Notes under the pieces: generated by a model | Seen by the model: only the letters and a program-made list of their open reading frames with translations | What the model was told of the DNA's origin: nothing | Database searches by the model: none | Part shown: piece by piece, positions 39,925 through 47,798 of the stretch | How the letters are laid out: the number at the start of each line of letters is the position of its first letter | How positions within the stretch are numbered: the first letter of the stretch is position 1 | Assembly (NCBI GenBank): GCA_965223405.1 | Contig: CBDCWO010000006.1 | Span: forward strand, 4,526,001 to 4,590,000 | Source of the DNA: CBDCWO01 sp965223405 | GTDB lineage: Bacteria > Bacteroidota > Bacteroidia > Chitinophagales > Saprospiraceae | Direction of reading: 5' to 3' | DNA: 64,000 nt | Position numbers and translations under genes: made by a program

Positions 39925-39932
39925 TATCTTTG
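39925..39932 (+). promoter_or_regulatory. Candidate -7 element upstream of the hyp cluster
   Basis: TATCTTTG matches the Bacteroidota -7 consensus TAnnTTTG exactly and lies 26 bases before the first ATG of the cluster. No TTG occurs at the expected 17-23 base distance upstream, so the assignment is tentative. Confidence 0.35.
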
Positions 39933-39957
39933 ATATCAGATATAAAAAACTAAGCTT

Positions 39958-40161
39958 ATGAAGTTTAAGTATTTTCTTTTGTGTTTGATGATTTACCTTC
40001 CGGTTTTTACATTTGCACATCCCGGACATGGTGTATTACCGGCAGATCACGCTGGACATTATTTAATTTCACCCGTACATGTAATTCCAGCCGCATTACT
40101 GTTTGCAATGATTGTCATATTCAGAGTTAGAAAAAAGCGAATGGTTAGCAAAGCTCCATGA
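39958..40161 (+). CDS. Small His-rich single-span membrane protein, HupE-like N terminus
   Basis: A 67-residue protein. Residues 1-20 form a signal peptide or first helix ending ...FTFAH. The segment HPGHGVLPADHAGHY follows, then SPVH, a membrane helix (VIPAALLFAMIVIF) and a basic tail (RVRKKR). The motif HPGHG followed by DHAGHY recalls the metal-binding start of HupE/UreJ nickel permeases, but the protein is far too short to be one. Its stop codon overlaps an in-frame ATG of hypA (ATGA at 40158), which indicates translational coupling. A role as a periplasmic nickel-handling or sensing accessory of the hyp genes is inferred from His content and position only. Confidence 0.65.
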   Translation: MKFKYFLLCLMIYLPVFTFAHPGHGVLPADHAGHYLISPVHVIPAALLFAMIVIFRVRKKRMVSKAP

Positions 40162-40163
40162 AT

Positions 40164-40505
40164 ATGCATGAACTTTCGATAGTCAAAAGTATCGTTGATA
40201 TAGCGAGTGAGGAGGTAAGGAAGCATCATGCAGCTGCAGTAGAAAAGATAAACCTTGAAATTGGATCCTTGGCAGGGATAGAGTTGGATGCGCTTAATTT
40301 TGCCTGGGAATTGGCTGTGAAAAATACCGTACTGGAAGATGCCGAAAAGGAAATTCATTCGGTTCAGGCTATTTCTAAGTGCAAATCCTGTAATCAGATT
40401 TTTCCTTGTCAGACTCTTTATGATCCTTGTCCTCACTGTGGAAACTTCTTCAACGATTTGACTTGCGGTAGAGAATTAAAGATTAAATCATTAACCGTTT
40501 CATAA
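40164..40505 (+). CDS. hypA: HypA, hydrogenase nickel incorporation protein
   Basis: HypA delivers nickel to [NiFe]-hydrogenase (and in some species urease) together with HypB. The ATG at 40164 gives the invariant start MHELSIV, in which the N-terminal amine and His2 bind nickel. An ATG two codons earlier (40158) would add MN and spoil this site, so 40164 is chosen. The C-terminal zinc domain has two Cys pairs, CKSC and CPHC. The 113-residue length is typical. It is coupled to the small His-rich gene upstream and followed by hypB after 13 bp. Confidence 0.95.
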   Translation: MHELSIVKSIVDIASEEVRKHHAAAVEKINLEIGSLAGIELDALNFAWELAVKNTVLEDAEKEIHSVQAISKCKSCNQIFPCQTLYDPCPHCGNFFNDLTCGRELKIKSLTVS

Positions 40506-40518
40506 AATTTGTAATACC

Positions 40519-41364
40519 ATGTGCAGCACATGTGGATGTAATCAAGTAGAAGAATTAAAAATCATCAAAATCGGTGATCAAGAAATTTCAGTTGATGACA
40601 AAATAAATACGTCCTCAAAGGTTATAGACTATCATCATCACCACCATCATAACCACCCTCATTCACATGACCACAGTCATATGCATCATTCTCATAGTCA
40701 TGACCATTTGGAACTCCTTTTGGAACAAGATATTCTAAATAAAAACAACTTATTAGCTGAACGAAACCGGGGCTATTTTGACGCGAAGAGCATACTGGCC
40801 ATCAATCTGGTAAGTTCTCCGGGATCCGGAAAGACCTCTATTTTAGAAAGGACCCTACATGACCTAAAAACTGAAATCCCATTTTACATCATCGAAGGTG
40901 ATCAACAAACTACCCGAGATGCAGATCGTATTTATCGTACCGGTAGTCCGGTTGTACAAATCAATACCGGGAAAGGATGCCATTTGGATTCCTCCATGGT
41001 GCTGGAAGCAACTAAAAAGCTGAATCCTGAGCCCAATTCTTGTGTTATGATTGAAAATGTAGGTAACCTGGTGTGTCCGTCATTGTTTGATTTGGGAGAA
41101 ACTGCCCGTGTCGTAATCATCAGCGTAACTGAAGGGGATGATAAGCCGATAAAATATCCGGATATGTTTTTATCTTCCCAACTTTGTATAATCAATAAAA
41201 TTGATCTGTCACCCTATGTGGATTTTGATGTTGAGAAGGCAAAAGAATATGCCTTGCGAGTGAATCATCACCTTGAGTTTATCGAACTCTCTGCTACTCA
41301 AGGTGAAGGAATGGACATTTGGTATCAGTGGTTAAAGAATAAAATGGCTGCAGTATGTGTTTAG
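40519..41364 (+). CDS. hypB: HypB, nickel-storing GTPase for hydrogenase maturation
   Basis: HypB hydrolyses GTP to drive nickel insertion. The N terminus MCSTCGC has the high-affinity nickel site (Cys2, Cys5, Cys7). Residues 39-63 contain 16 histidines, a nickel-storage tract. The GTPase domain has the P-loop SSPGSGKT at 99-106, the EGDQQTTRDADR segment, the interfacial metal-site words GCHLD and NLVCPSLFDLGE, and the guanine-specificity motif NKIDL. The 281-residue length is normal for the His-rich type. It lies between hypA and hypC and overlaps hypC by 10 bases. Confidence 0.97.
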   Translation: MCSTCGCNQVEELKIIKIGDQEISVDDKINTSSKVIDYHHHHHHNHPHSHDHSHMHHSHSHDHLELLLEQDILNKNNLLAERNRGYFDAKSILAINLVSSPGSGKTSILERTLHDLKTEIPFYIIEGDQQTTRDADRIYRTGSPVVQINTGKGCHLDSSMVLEATKKLNPEPNSCVMIENVGNLVCPSLFDLGETARVVIISVTEGDDKPIKYPDMFLSSQLCIINKIDLSPYVDFDVEKAKEYALRVNHHLEFIELSATQGEGMDIWYQWLKNKMAAVCV

Positions 41365-41606
41365 CAATCCCTGGAAAGATTAAATCCATTGACCATAGTA
41401 CAGATGAAGCTGACTTTCAAACGGGCATGGTAGTTTTTGGAGGGATTTCCAAAGAAGTAAATTTGTCTATGGTCCCCGAAGCCAGGGTCGGGGATTATGT
41501 TTTAGTTCATGTAGGAGTGGCCATTAGCAAAATAGATGAAAAAGAGGCACAACTTACGTTGCAATATTTAGATAAAATGGGTGAACTTGATGAGCTAACC
41601 GAGTAG
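41355..41606 (+). CDS. hypC: HypC, hydrogenase maturation chaperone
   Basis: An 83-residue HypC/HupF protein. The defining N terminus MCLAIPGKI carries the essential Cys2, which with HypD carries the Fe(CN)2CO precursor to the hydrogenase large subunit. VGDYVLVHVGVAISKID is the conserved beta-barrel segment. It overlaps the end of hypB by 10 bases, so translation is coupled. HypD, its obligate partner, is not encoded downstream; the next gene is convergent. Confidence 0.96.
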   Translation: MCLAIPGKIKSIDHSTDEADFQTGMVVFGGISKEVNLSMVPEARVGDYVLVHVGVAISKIDEKEAQLTLQYLDKMGELDELTE

Positions 41607-41686
41607 AAACTTAAATTTGCAATAGGCTTTTGACAAAATGCTGAATAAGATATTATAATCCTTTTAACCAAACACCATGAGCGCTT

Positions 41687-41727
41687 CCGAAAGGCCATTC
41701 TTCATTGCGAGGGTGGCTTTTTTCGGT
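41687..41727. terminator. Hairpin terminator between hypC and a convergent gene
   Basis: CCGAAAGGCCA (41687-41697) pairs imperfectly with TGGCTTTTTTCGG (41714-41726) and is followed by TTTT. It sits between the stop codons of two convergent genes and could serve both strands. Confidence 0.55.
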
Positions 41728-41732
41728 TTTAA

Positions 41733-42554
41733 CTACAATTTATTTATCCAGCGTATCATTTCGTTTATCACCGCATCCTTTCCAAAATCATTGTGAATTT
41801 CATGAAAGTATTCAGGCCATACTTTGTAAAGTAAATCTCCAGAAAACTGATCAGCAAATCGTTTGCTGGATGTAGGCAAGCAAATTCTGTCGCCACTGCC
41901 ATGCATCAAAAGGATCGGAACATCAGATTGATGACTACGTTCAAGACGAGCTACCGCCTTAAACATAATGCTTGCCAGGTTAAGTGAAATTCGGTTGTGC
42001 ACCAATGGATCATTGCGATACTTTTCAACCTCTTCGGGATTCCTGGACATATGGTCCACTTTCAAGCCATTGGGTGTCGAAAATTTTGGGAGGAATGACG
42101 CTAGCTTATGAATCGCATTTACCAGGAACACCGGTGGATCAGCAGATGTTTTTATCCAAGGGGAGGTAACGATTGCTCCATCGATTGGTTTTCGGTTTTC
42201 GAGTATGTAATTTAGAGTGAGATTCCCTCCCATGGAATGTCCATATAATATCAGTTTAGCTTTTGGGTAGGTGGCGACTGCCAGTTCCAACATTTGGTCA
42301 ATTTCAGCCATCAAGGCATCCCAGGATTCTGAATGCCCTCTTTTACCCTCCGATAAACCATGTCCGCGACGGTCATAAGCGAAGCCACGGATATGGTGAT
42401 CACCCATTTTCCGGATCACTGGATCATACCTCATCGCATGTTCACCAAGTCCATGGACTACACAGACGACAGCTGGTGCTTCAAAATGATTGTGCCAATG
42501 GTAATAGTTTATTGAACAGCCATGAATTGATATTTTAGATTGCTCTACTTGCAT
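41733..42554 (-). CDS. Alpha/beta hydrolase, monoacylglycerol lipase/lysophospholipase type
   Basis: A 273-residue cytoplasmic-type alpha/beta hydrolase of the Hydrolase_4 group. VVHGLGEHAMRY forms the oxyanion region and AYDRRGHGLSEGKRGH is the typical lid-proximal word. The nucleophile elbow GHSMGG has Ser107. The acid lies in LMHGSGDRICLPTSS and the His near YFHEIHNDFGKD. These words are characteristic of monoglyceride lipases and lysophospholipases (PldB-like). There is no signal peptide. Its start overlaps the stop of the upstream gene by one base (TAATG), so the two are coupled. Confidence 0.9.
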   Translation of the reverse strand: MQVEQSKISIHGCSINYYHWHNHFEAPAVVCVVHGLGEHAMRYDPVIRKMGDHHIRGFAYDRRGHGLSEGKRGHSESWDALMAEIDQMLELAVATYPKAKLILYGHSMGGNLTLNYILENRKPIDGAIVTSPWIKTSADPPVFLVNAIHKLASFLPKFSTPNGLKVDHMSRNPEEVEKYRNDPLVHNRISLNLASIMFKAVARLERSHQSDVPILLMHGSGDRICLPTSSKRFADQFSGDLLYKVWPEYFHEIHNDFGKDAVINEMIRWINKL

Positions 42555-43147
42555 TATTGGCGATTATAAATGGCTCTAAACCAGGTTCGTGGATTTAATT
42601 TGGGATTGTCATCTCCATAGTATCCCCAACCGATTATTGTGTATTGGTTTCCATTGACTTTTTCTTTGAAATACTCAATTTTGGTTGGATTAATTTGGTG
42701 TCGTTTCCAAATAAGGTATCCATCAGCTGTAATTTCACCGTCATGGATTACCAGTTCATCAGGCTTTTTAACCATACATTGTAACTTTCCATTAACTACT
42801 TTGTTCTCTCCGGTGCTGACCACCTTTTGGTTATTAACAAGATCCGTTATTTGCACAGATTGTAATGTAGGAGAAAGAGATTGGTATTCCTGAAATACAA
42901 TCACACTGTCGACTTTGATCATCTTGTTTTCTTCAATGATCTCCATATGAATATTCCGGGGTAAAGGATGTTCGCGCTTTTGACCTTCCGGATCAGAGTA
43001 AATGTAGAATACTCCTTTCCATTTACCATCCCAAGATGAAAATACATGTTGTACTTCTTCATCGGAATATTGGGGAACAGAAGTGAAATCTTGTTGAACT
43101 GAAGTGCAAGTAGATATCAGGATAATGATAAGTAAGTTTTTAGTCAT
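42554..43147 (-). CDS. Lipoprotein of unknown function
   Basis: A 197-residue protein with a short hydrophobic N terminus and lipobox-like LISTC, so probably a lipoprotein. The body is beta-strand rich (WDGKWKGVFYIYSD, VVNGKLQCMVKKP, ITADGYLIWKRHQI) and ends TWFRAIYNRQ. I do not recognise a family. Its shape suggests a lipocalin-like or DUF-type beta-barrel that could bind a small hydrophobic ligand. This would fit its lipase-like and beta-lactamase-like neighbours, but it is speculation. It overlaps the upstream gene by 8 bases and the downstream gene by 1 base, forming a tight three-gene operon. Confidence 0.6.
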   Translation of the reverse strand: MTKNLLIIILISTCTSVQQDFTSVPQYSDEEVQHVFSSWDGKWKGVFYIYSDPEGQKREHPLPRNIHMEIIEENKMIKVDSVIVFQEYQSLSPTLQSVQITDLVNNQKVVSTGENKVVNGKLQCMVKKPDELVIHDGEITADGYLIWKRHQINPTKIEYFKEKVNGNQYTIIGWGYYGDDNPKLNPRTWFRAIYNRQ

Positions 43148-44555
43148 ATTTAGATTTTATAAAAGTCAGGTTTTTTACTCTTCCTGCATCAATGGTAAAT
43201 TTTGAATAATCCGGGGCGAACTTTACTTTCATTCCTTCACAATCCAATTGGAATTCTACTTCCTGGTTACAGCCGATTTCAATTCGTTTTACCTTGATTT
43301 TCCATTGATTTGTTTCGTTATAAAAATGATAATATGTCTGTAATTCCTCAGAAAAGTATTTTCCCTCACCCGAGGAAGGTATTTTCCAATCCGCATCATC
43401 GGCTTTTATTTCTTCAGGGTCGTAGGGATATTGATCTATTGGATTGGAGTTGGCTGATATTGGAAGATCAAGTAATATTCGGGCCACTTGTTCTGCCAGG
43501 TTTCCCGGTTGAAAGTTTGCGAGGTTACTCAAAAGAATGATACTGGTCCGATCATCAGGAAATTGTAGGAAATGGGCTCGGTAGCCTGCCAGGGCTCCAC
43601 CATGAGAGATTGTCTTTTTTCCACTTAATTCACCATTAACCAGTGCATAGGCATATCCTGCAGACCGACCATCGTTTAGTTTGCCATCAGTGGTCATTTT
43701 CGTTATTAACTCTTGATTCCTTTTTCCCAACCGATTGTGATAAAAATTTTGATCCCATTTGTACAGATCTTCAATGCATGAGTACATCCCACCGGAACCT
43801 ACAAGATCGTATCGCATTAGCATGGTTTCAAAAGTATCTCCATTTTTGACGTATCCCCAGGCCCGGTTATTGATGATATGATTTACATGATCATGAAAAT
43901 GGGTAGACGCCATGTCCAAAGGGTTGAAGATGTGGGTTTCAGCATATTCGCGCAATGTTTGGCCGCTGACTTTATGGATTATTTCAGCCAGCAAAAGATA
44001 ACATGCATTGCTGTATAGGTAGCGGGTTCCCGGAACAAAGTTTAGCTCTTTCTGTCGATAGATTAGGTCCAACATTTCATCTTTATCACAGTAATCAAGC
44101 ACACTATTGCCCATAAGACTCCAAAGAGTCAGGTTGTCCCGGATACCGCTGGTATGATGAATGAGATTACGAATGCGAATCGGGTATCCATAGTCAGGAA
44201 AATCCGGTAAATATTTTTTAATTGGGTCGTCTACCGCCAAAAGACCCTCTTCTTGTAACAACAGAATGCAAAAAGTGACAAACATCTTGGATACTGATCC
44301 ACAATAGAATACCGAATTACTGTTAATCGGAACGCGATTCTCCAGACTCGCCATTCCATATCCTTTAGTATAAATTAATTTTCCATTTTGGATCAACCCC
44401 AGTGCACATCCAGGACTATTTTCGCGGTTCCATTCAGAAAATAAATTATCAATCTGTTGCTTTTTTTCACTTGACAACTGAGCAATTCCACAATTCCATA
44501 CCGCGGTTGTTAGGATCAGAAATCCAATAACTTTTGCTGGTTTCATGCAAATCAT
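43140..44555 (-). CDS. Serine beta-lactamase-fold hydrolase (class C/esterase-like)
   Basis: A 471-residue exported protein of the beta-lactamase/penicillin-binding-protein fold (Beta-lactamase family, PF00144 type). A signal peptide covers about residues 4-26; the start could be the fourth-codon Met at 44546. The catalytic SxxK is SVSK at 87-90, the second motif YSN is at 181-183 and the third element is SHGG in KKTISHGGALAG. The C-terminal 120 residues form an extra beta domain. Such proteins are more often esterases or D-amino-acid peptidases than true beta-lactamases, so antibiotic resistance should not be assumed. It is first in the operon with the unknown lipoprotein and the lipase-like hydrolase. 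Confidence 0.88.
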   Translation of the reverse strand: MICMKPAKVIGFLILTTAVWNCGIAQLSSEKKQQIDNLFSEWNRENSPGCALGLIQNGKLIYTKGYGMASLENRVPINSNSVFYCGSVSKMFVTFCILLLQEEGLLAVDDPIKKYLPDFPDYGYPIRIRNLIHHTSGIRDNLTLWSLMGNSVLDYCDKDEMLDLIYRQKELNFVPGTRYLYSNACYLLLAEIIHKVSGQTLREYAETHIFNPLDMASTHFHDHVNHIINNRAWGYVKNGDTFETMLMRYDLVGSGGMYSCIEDLYKWDQNFYHNRLGKRNQELITKMTTDGKLNDGRSAGYAYALVNGELSGKKTISHGGALAGYRAHFLQFPDDRTSIILLSNLANFQPGNLAEQVARILLDLPISANSNPIDQYPYDPEEIKADDADWKIPSSGEGKYFSEELQTYYHFYNETNQWKIKVKRIEIGCNQEVEFQLDCEGMKVKFAPDYSKFTIDAGRVKNLTFIKSKYD

Positions 44556-44695
44556 ATCTTAAACTATAAAAAATTGCAATGAAGCTACGAAAAGAATACA
44601 AAAAAGCTAGGGGCCGAATGGAGGTAAAGGACATAATTTATCTTTGACTACAGTTGGGGAAAGCCTTTATTAGGATAATAACTACTTCTCAGTGG

Positions 44696-45481
44696 TCATA
44701 TCCCAAAGGAAGCCTCTAAATTTTTCATTTCATTCAATTTTTCCATAGCTGCCTCATAACCAATCTGATAGGCTTCATCAAGGTGGTTCATACTAAAGGT
44801 TCCCAATTGGGCTAATTTTTCCGGACTAATCAGCAGATGACAATCACTAAACTTGGGTAAGGACATCGTTACCATTCCTATTTTGAAGGCTCTATCCATC
44901 ATGGATAAGGTAGAGCTTAATTCATTGGCCGTTATGGTTTTAAGAGGATTAGCATATACTCCGATGATTTTGTCACAATGTTCTAACAGGGGTTCGGTAG
45001 GAAAATTATTGGTGATTCCCCCATCAGCATAGAATGTTTCACCGATTTTTAGAGGTGAGAGTACCACCGGAAATGCGGCTGAAGCGAGAGTTGCACTAAT
45101 CAGTGATCCTTCATGGAAGATTTTATTTCTACCGGTGAGCATATCCGTTGCTGATATGAATAACTTCCGGGTCAAGACATCAAATTGATCTTCAGGGAAG
45201 TATTCTTTGAGAATATTATAAAACTTCTCAGTATCTAAGATACCTGGTTTTCGAAAAGCATATTTATTAATTTTGAAAATTGAGGTATGATGAAAAAAGT
45301 CTAACATCTCTTCACAGGTATAACCAGCAGCATAGAAAGTACCGACAATGGCTCCAGCACTTGCTCCGGAGATATACTCGGGTGATATACCATGTTCTTC
45401 TAACGCTTTGATAGCACCCACGTGAGCTAAACCTCTAACCCCACCTCCTGACAGAACCAATCCATATTTTATATTTGACAT
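44696..45481 (-). CDS. Patatin-like phospholipase (RssA/YjjU type)
   Basis: A 261-residue patatin-like lipid acyl hydrolase. The glycine-rich oxyanion motif SGGGVRGLAH starts at residue 11, the nucleophile elbow GASAG has Ser41, and the second catalytic residue is Asp153 in YADGG. There is no signal peptide or outer-membrane domain, so it is a cytoplasmic, stand-alone patatin. It probably hydrolyses phospholipids or acylglycerols. It is a single-gene unit, 140 bp from the beta-lactamase-fold gene. A long non-coding region lies upstream. Confidence 0.92.
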   Translation of the reverse strand: MSNIKYGLVLSGGGVRGLAHVGAIKALEEHGISPEYISGASAGAIVGTFYAAGYTCEEMLDFFHHTSIFKINKYAFRKPGILDTEKFYNILKEYFPEDQFDVLTRKLFISATDMLTGRNKIFHEGSLISATLASAAFPVVLSPLKIGETFYADGGITNNFPTEPLLEHCDKIIGVYANPLKTITANELSSTLSMMDRAFKIGMVTMSLPKFSDCHLLISPEKLAQLGTFSMNHLDEAYQIGYEAAMEKLNEMKNLEASFGI

Positions 45482-46758
45482 GACGCTGGTATTAACGATC
45501 GTTTGTAATTCTATATTTCAAACAAGTTATTCGCCAGTGAAATTCACCATAATTCTTTAAAATTTGAATATTTAATGAATTATGAATAGATATAAAGTAT
45601 CTAATTTGGGAATCGAATAAGCCCTATTACTCATCATCAAAAAAAATCATTCAAAGAAGAATATTTTTCATTTCTAAATTTATTTGAAATTGAATTCAAA
45701 GATGATTATGTCTTCGATTTTATATATTGAAGTGATTTAGAAACAAATTGTTAATTGATTTGCATGCCATTGATTCTCAATACGTCAGCTTTTTCTCGAT
45801 CCATAACTGTGGCTATGAATCTCAAAAAGAGCTTCGTCTTGAAAATCAAGCGCATACAACTCATTTTAACATCAGTTTTTAAATCACTTCATTAAAATGG
45901 ACCTCTAATTCGACCCCGCTGGGGTCGGTCCGGTAATTCCTTTTATGCCTAACGTATTTTGACTCCGCTGGGGTCATTAGTCTACTCCTAACCAATGAAT
46001 CCAAAAAAGAATTAACCAAAATACACTGAGAGATTAACTAGTACTAGTGAGTCTACTCTGAAAACTGTCATTTAACAAGAATACTTGAAATAATGCAAAA
46101 TATTGTATACTCCCCCGCCACCCTAACCCTAAAGGGCCTCCGCCCACAAATCCATTCTTTACCCTAGCCCAAAAGGGAATGCAGTCGCGCATTCATTTAC
46201 AGCAAGTTATGCGGGAGGACTTTCCTTTAGGAGTCGGAGGCGAGCGTGGGCAAATTCTAAAACCAAATTATATTTACCGAAAGCTTTGATGTTGACTTTT
46301 CGGAGTAGACTCACTAGTGAGTCAGCAACTAAATTCATTACCAATAAAACTTGATCTGTTTTTCAATCTCTTCGTTACAGAACCTTGCCCATAGCTATGG
46401 CTATGAACGAGAACCTGCGCCTTGACATTGGAAAAAATCTACTTCGTTTTATACGGCACGAACTTAATTTCTGACCCACTAGGATTTTTCCATACGACTA
46501 TAGGTTTTTGGACTTAAAAAACCTGAGTTGGATCAATATTTTACTCACAGCAAATAAACAATCATGTCTTTATAAAATTTGGTTATTTTATCTTTTGAAT
46601 CTTTGGAATATTGACTGATTTTTTAAGGTTAAAGCCATTGAAAGAGCAATCTTTAGTAAAATAAAGTCCTGCAAATAGCGCTGCTATTACTGCATTTTTA
46701 TGGTCTAAATCTCACCATTTCACTGACTTTTGTGATCAAATTATTAATCCAACTCAGG
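45482..46758. other. Long intergenic region with hairpins and an inverted-repeat element
   Basis: This stretch of 1,277 bases has no convincing full gene. It contains two GACCCCGCTGGGGTC-type hairpins (45912-45926 and 45961-45975, the second with GACTCC as left arm). It also contains the inverted-repeat element at 46043-46317 and a 14-base inverted repeat AACCTGAGTTGGAT (46520-46533) with its complement at 46747-46760. A 42-codon open stretch without ATG lies on the minus strand at about 46580-46710 (AALFAGLYFTKDCSFNGF). It reads like a gene remnant, but I cannot name it. Confidence 0.6.
46043..46317. mobile_element. MITE-like inverted-repeat element, copy 1
   Basis: The ends are inverted: ACTAGTGAGTCTACTC TGAAAACT at 46043-46066 and, on the opposite strand from 46317, ACTAGTGAGTCTACTC CGAAAA. 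The element is about 275 bases with no coding frame. Its interior is GC-rich compared with the flanks and includes CCCTAAAGGG and CCTTTAGG arms. The right end and flank make a 16-base palindrome, GACTCACTAGTGAGTC. A second copy with the same ends is at 63270-63461 in reverse orientation. Confidence 0.6.
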
Positions 46759-47781
46759 TTAAAAGAACCTGGAAATTTGATTACGGTCCTGATTTAAATA
46801 GGCTTGAAGAGGTTCGGATTGATTTTGCAGGTACCTTTTTATTATACCTTTGAAGAGCCAGGTAATTGGTTTTTGGATTGGTTTGAGACTGCGTTTTGTC
46901 ATTTGGTAGAAGTCTTCTAAACTTTCACTTCTGAATTGTACTATGTCTTCCAGGATGTCCCCATCGGCTAAATATCCACAGTGGAAATTTTTTTCTGCAA
47001 AGGCCATCTGATGAAAATTTACCGAGCCCAGACCAACTATCGTGAAAGTCCTTTCAAGAAATTTGTAATATGTTGTTCTACAATTTTCACCACCTCCCAG
47101 ATTAAAAAGCTTTCCTACTAGTTTCTCCTTTTTATCGATCCCATTTACAAAAGCTCTGGCCGCATCCCCAGGTGTTGCGATCTCGATTTTCGTGGCTAAA
47201 GGCATATGGAACATTAATTTGGAAATCTTATGATTATTTGCACCCATAATAGCTGTAAGTCTGAAAATGGTCCATTTCAATTTGCAATTTTGGATAAATC
47301 TTTCGGCATTAATTTTAGAGTCTGCATAGACATGGTTCTGAAGTATTGGTATCGAATCTGATACGGTAATAATGGGGTTGGTCAACCGATCTCCATAGAC
47401 TGCTATTGATGAGCTAAACATGAAAAATACGTTTGGGCTCGTCATTTCCAAAACCTGAATTAGGTGAGCGGTACCTTCAGTATTTACCCCTCGAGTCGAT
47501 TCGGGATTTATGTCCGCAAGTGGCGGGATCACGGCAGCCAGATGGATAGCTATATCAAATCTATCGGTAAGTTTTTCGACATCGGCATATTTCGAAATAT
47601 CGCCAAAAACAACTTTAACCGTTGATCTAAATTTTCTGAACAGTCGGCGATTCCTTTGCGTTGGCCTTAGGAAGCAGGTTATTTTATACTTGTTTGTTTG
47701 CAGCAATTGACTCAATACAGCCCTTCCAATCGTACCGGATGATCCAGTCAAAAGTACATTCTGTTGGATTGCAACTGTCAT
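46759..47781 (-). CDS. NAD-dependent epimerase/dehydratase (extended SDR)
   Basis: A 340-residue extended short-chain dehydrogenase. The Rossmann motif TGSSGTIG is at residues 12-19, followed by HLAAVIPP near 80-87. The catalytic pair YADSK has Tyr152 and Lys156, with the upstream Ser in FMFSSSIAVYG. This is a complete extended SDR active site, unlike the other epimerase-like protein at 23953. Substrates in this family are nucleotide sugars or steroid-like ketones. Because the next gene belongs to the steroid 5-alpha-reductase family and is 17 bp away, the two may act on the same lipid or isoprenoid substrate. This pairing is inference. Confidence 0.85.
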   Translation of the reverse strand: MTVAIQQNVLLTGSSGTIGRAVLSQLLQTNKYKITCFLRPTQRNRRLFRKFRSTVKVVFGDISKYADVEKLTDRFDIAIHLAAVIPPLADINPESTRGVNTEGTAHLIQVLEMTSPNVFFMFSSSIAVYGDRLTNPIITVSDSIPILQNHVYADSKINAERFIQNCKLKWTIFRLTAIMGANNHKISKLMFHMPLATKIEIATPGDAARAFVNGIDKKEKLVGKLFNLGGGENCRTTYYKFLERTFTIVGLGSVNFHQMAFAEKNFHCGYLADGDILEDIVQFRSESLEDFYQMTKRSLKPIQKPITWLFKGIIKRYLQNQSEPLQAYLNQDRNQISRFF

Positions 47782-47798
47782 AAGTCTTTAGATGCTAG

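Noticed and set aside
39958..40161. Annotating the 67-residue protein as a full HupE/UreJ nickel permease
   Set aside because: It has only one membrane helix after the signal segment and lacks the rest of the permease; only the His-rich start is similar.
43140..44555. Calling the serine hydrolase an antibiotic-resistance beta-lactamase
   Set aside because: The SxxK, YxN and HGG fold signature is shared with esterases and peptidases; the extra C-terminal domain and the lipase-like operon do not support a resistance role.
45482..46758. tRNA, rRNA or a complete transposase in the long intergenic region
   Set aside because: No cloverleaf-like arms with a CCA-type end, no rRNA words and no long frame with transposase motifs could be found by eye.
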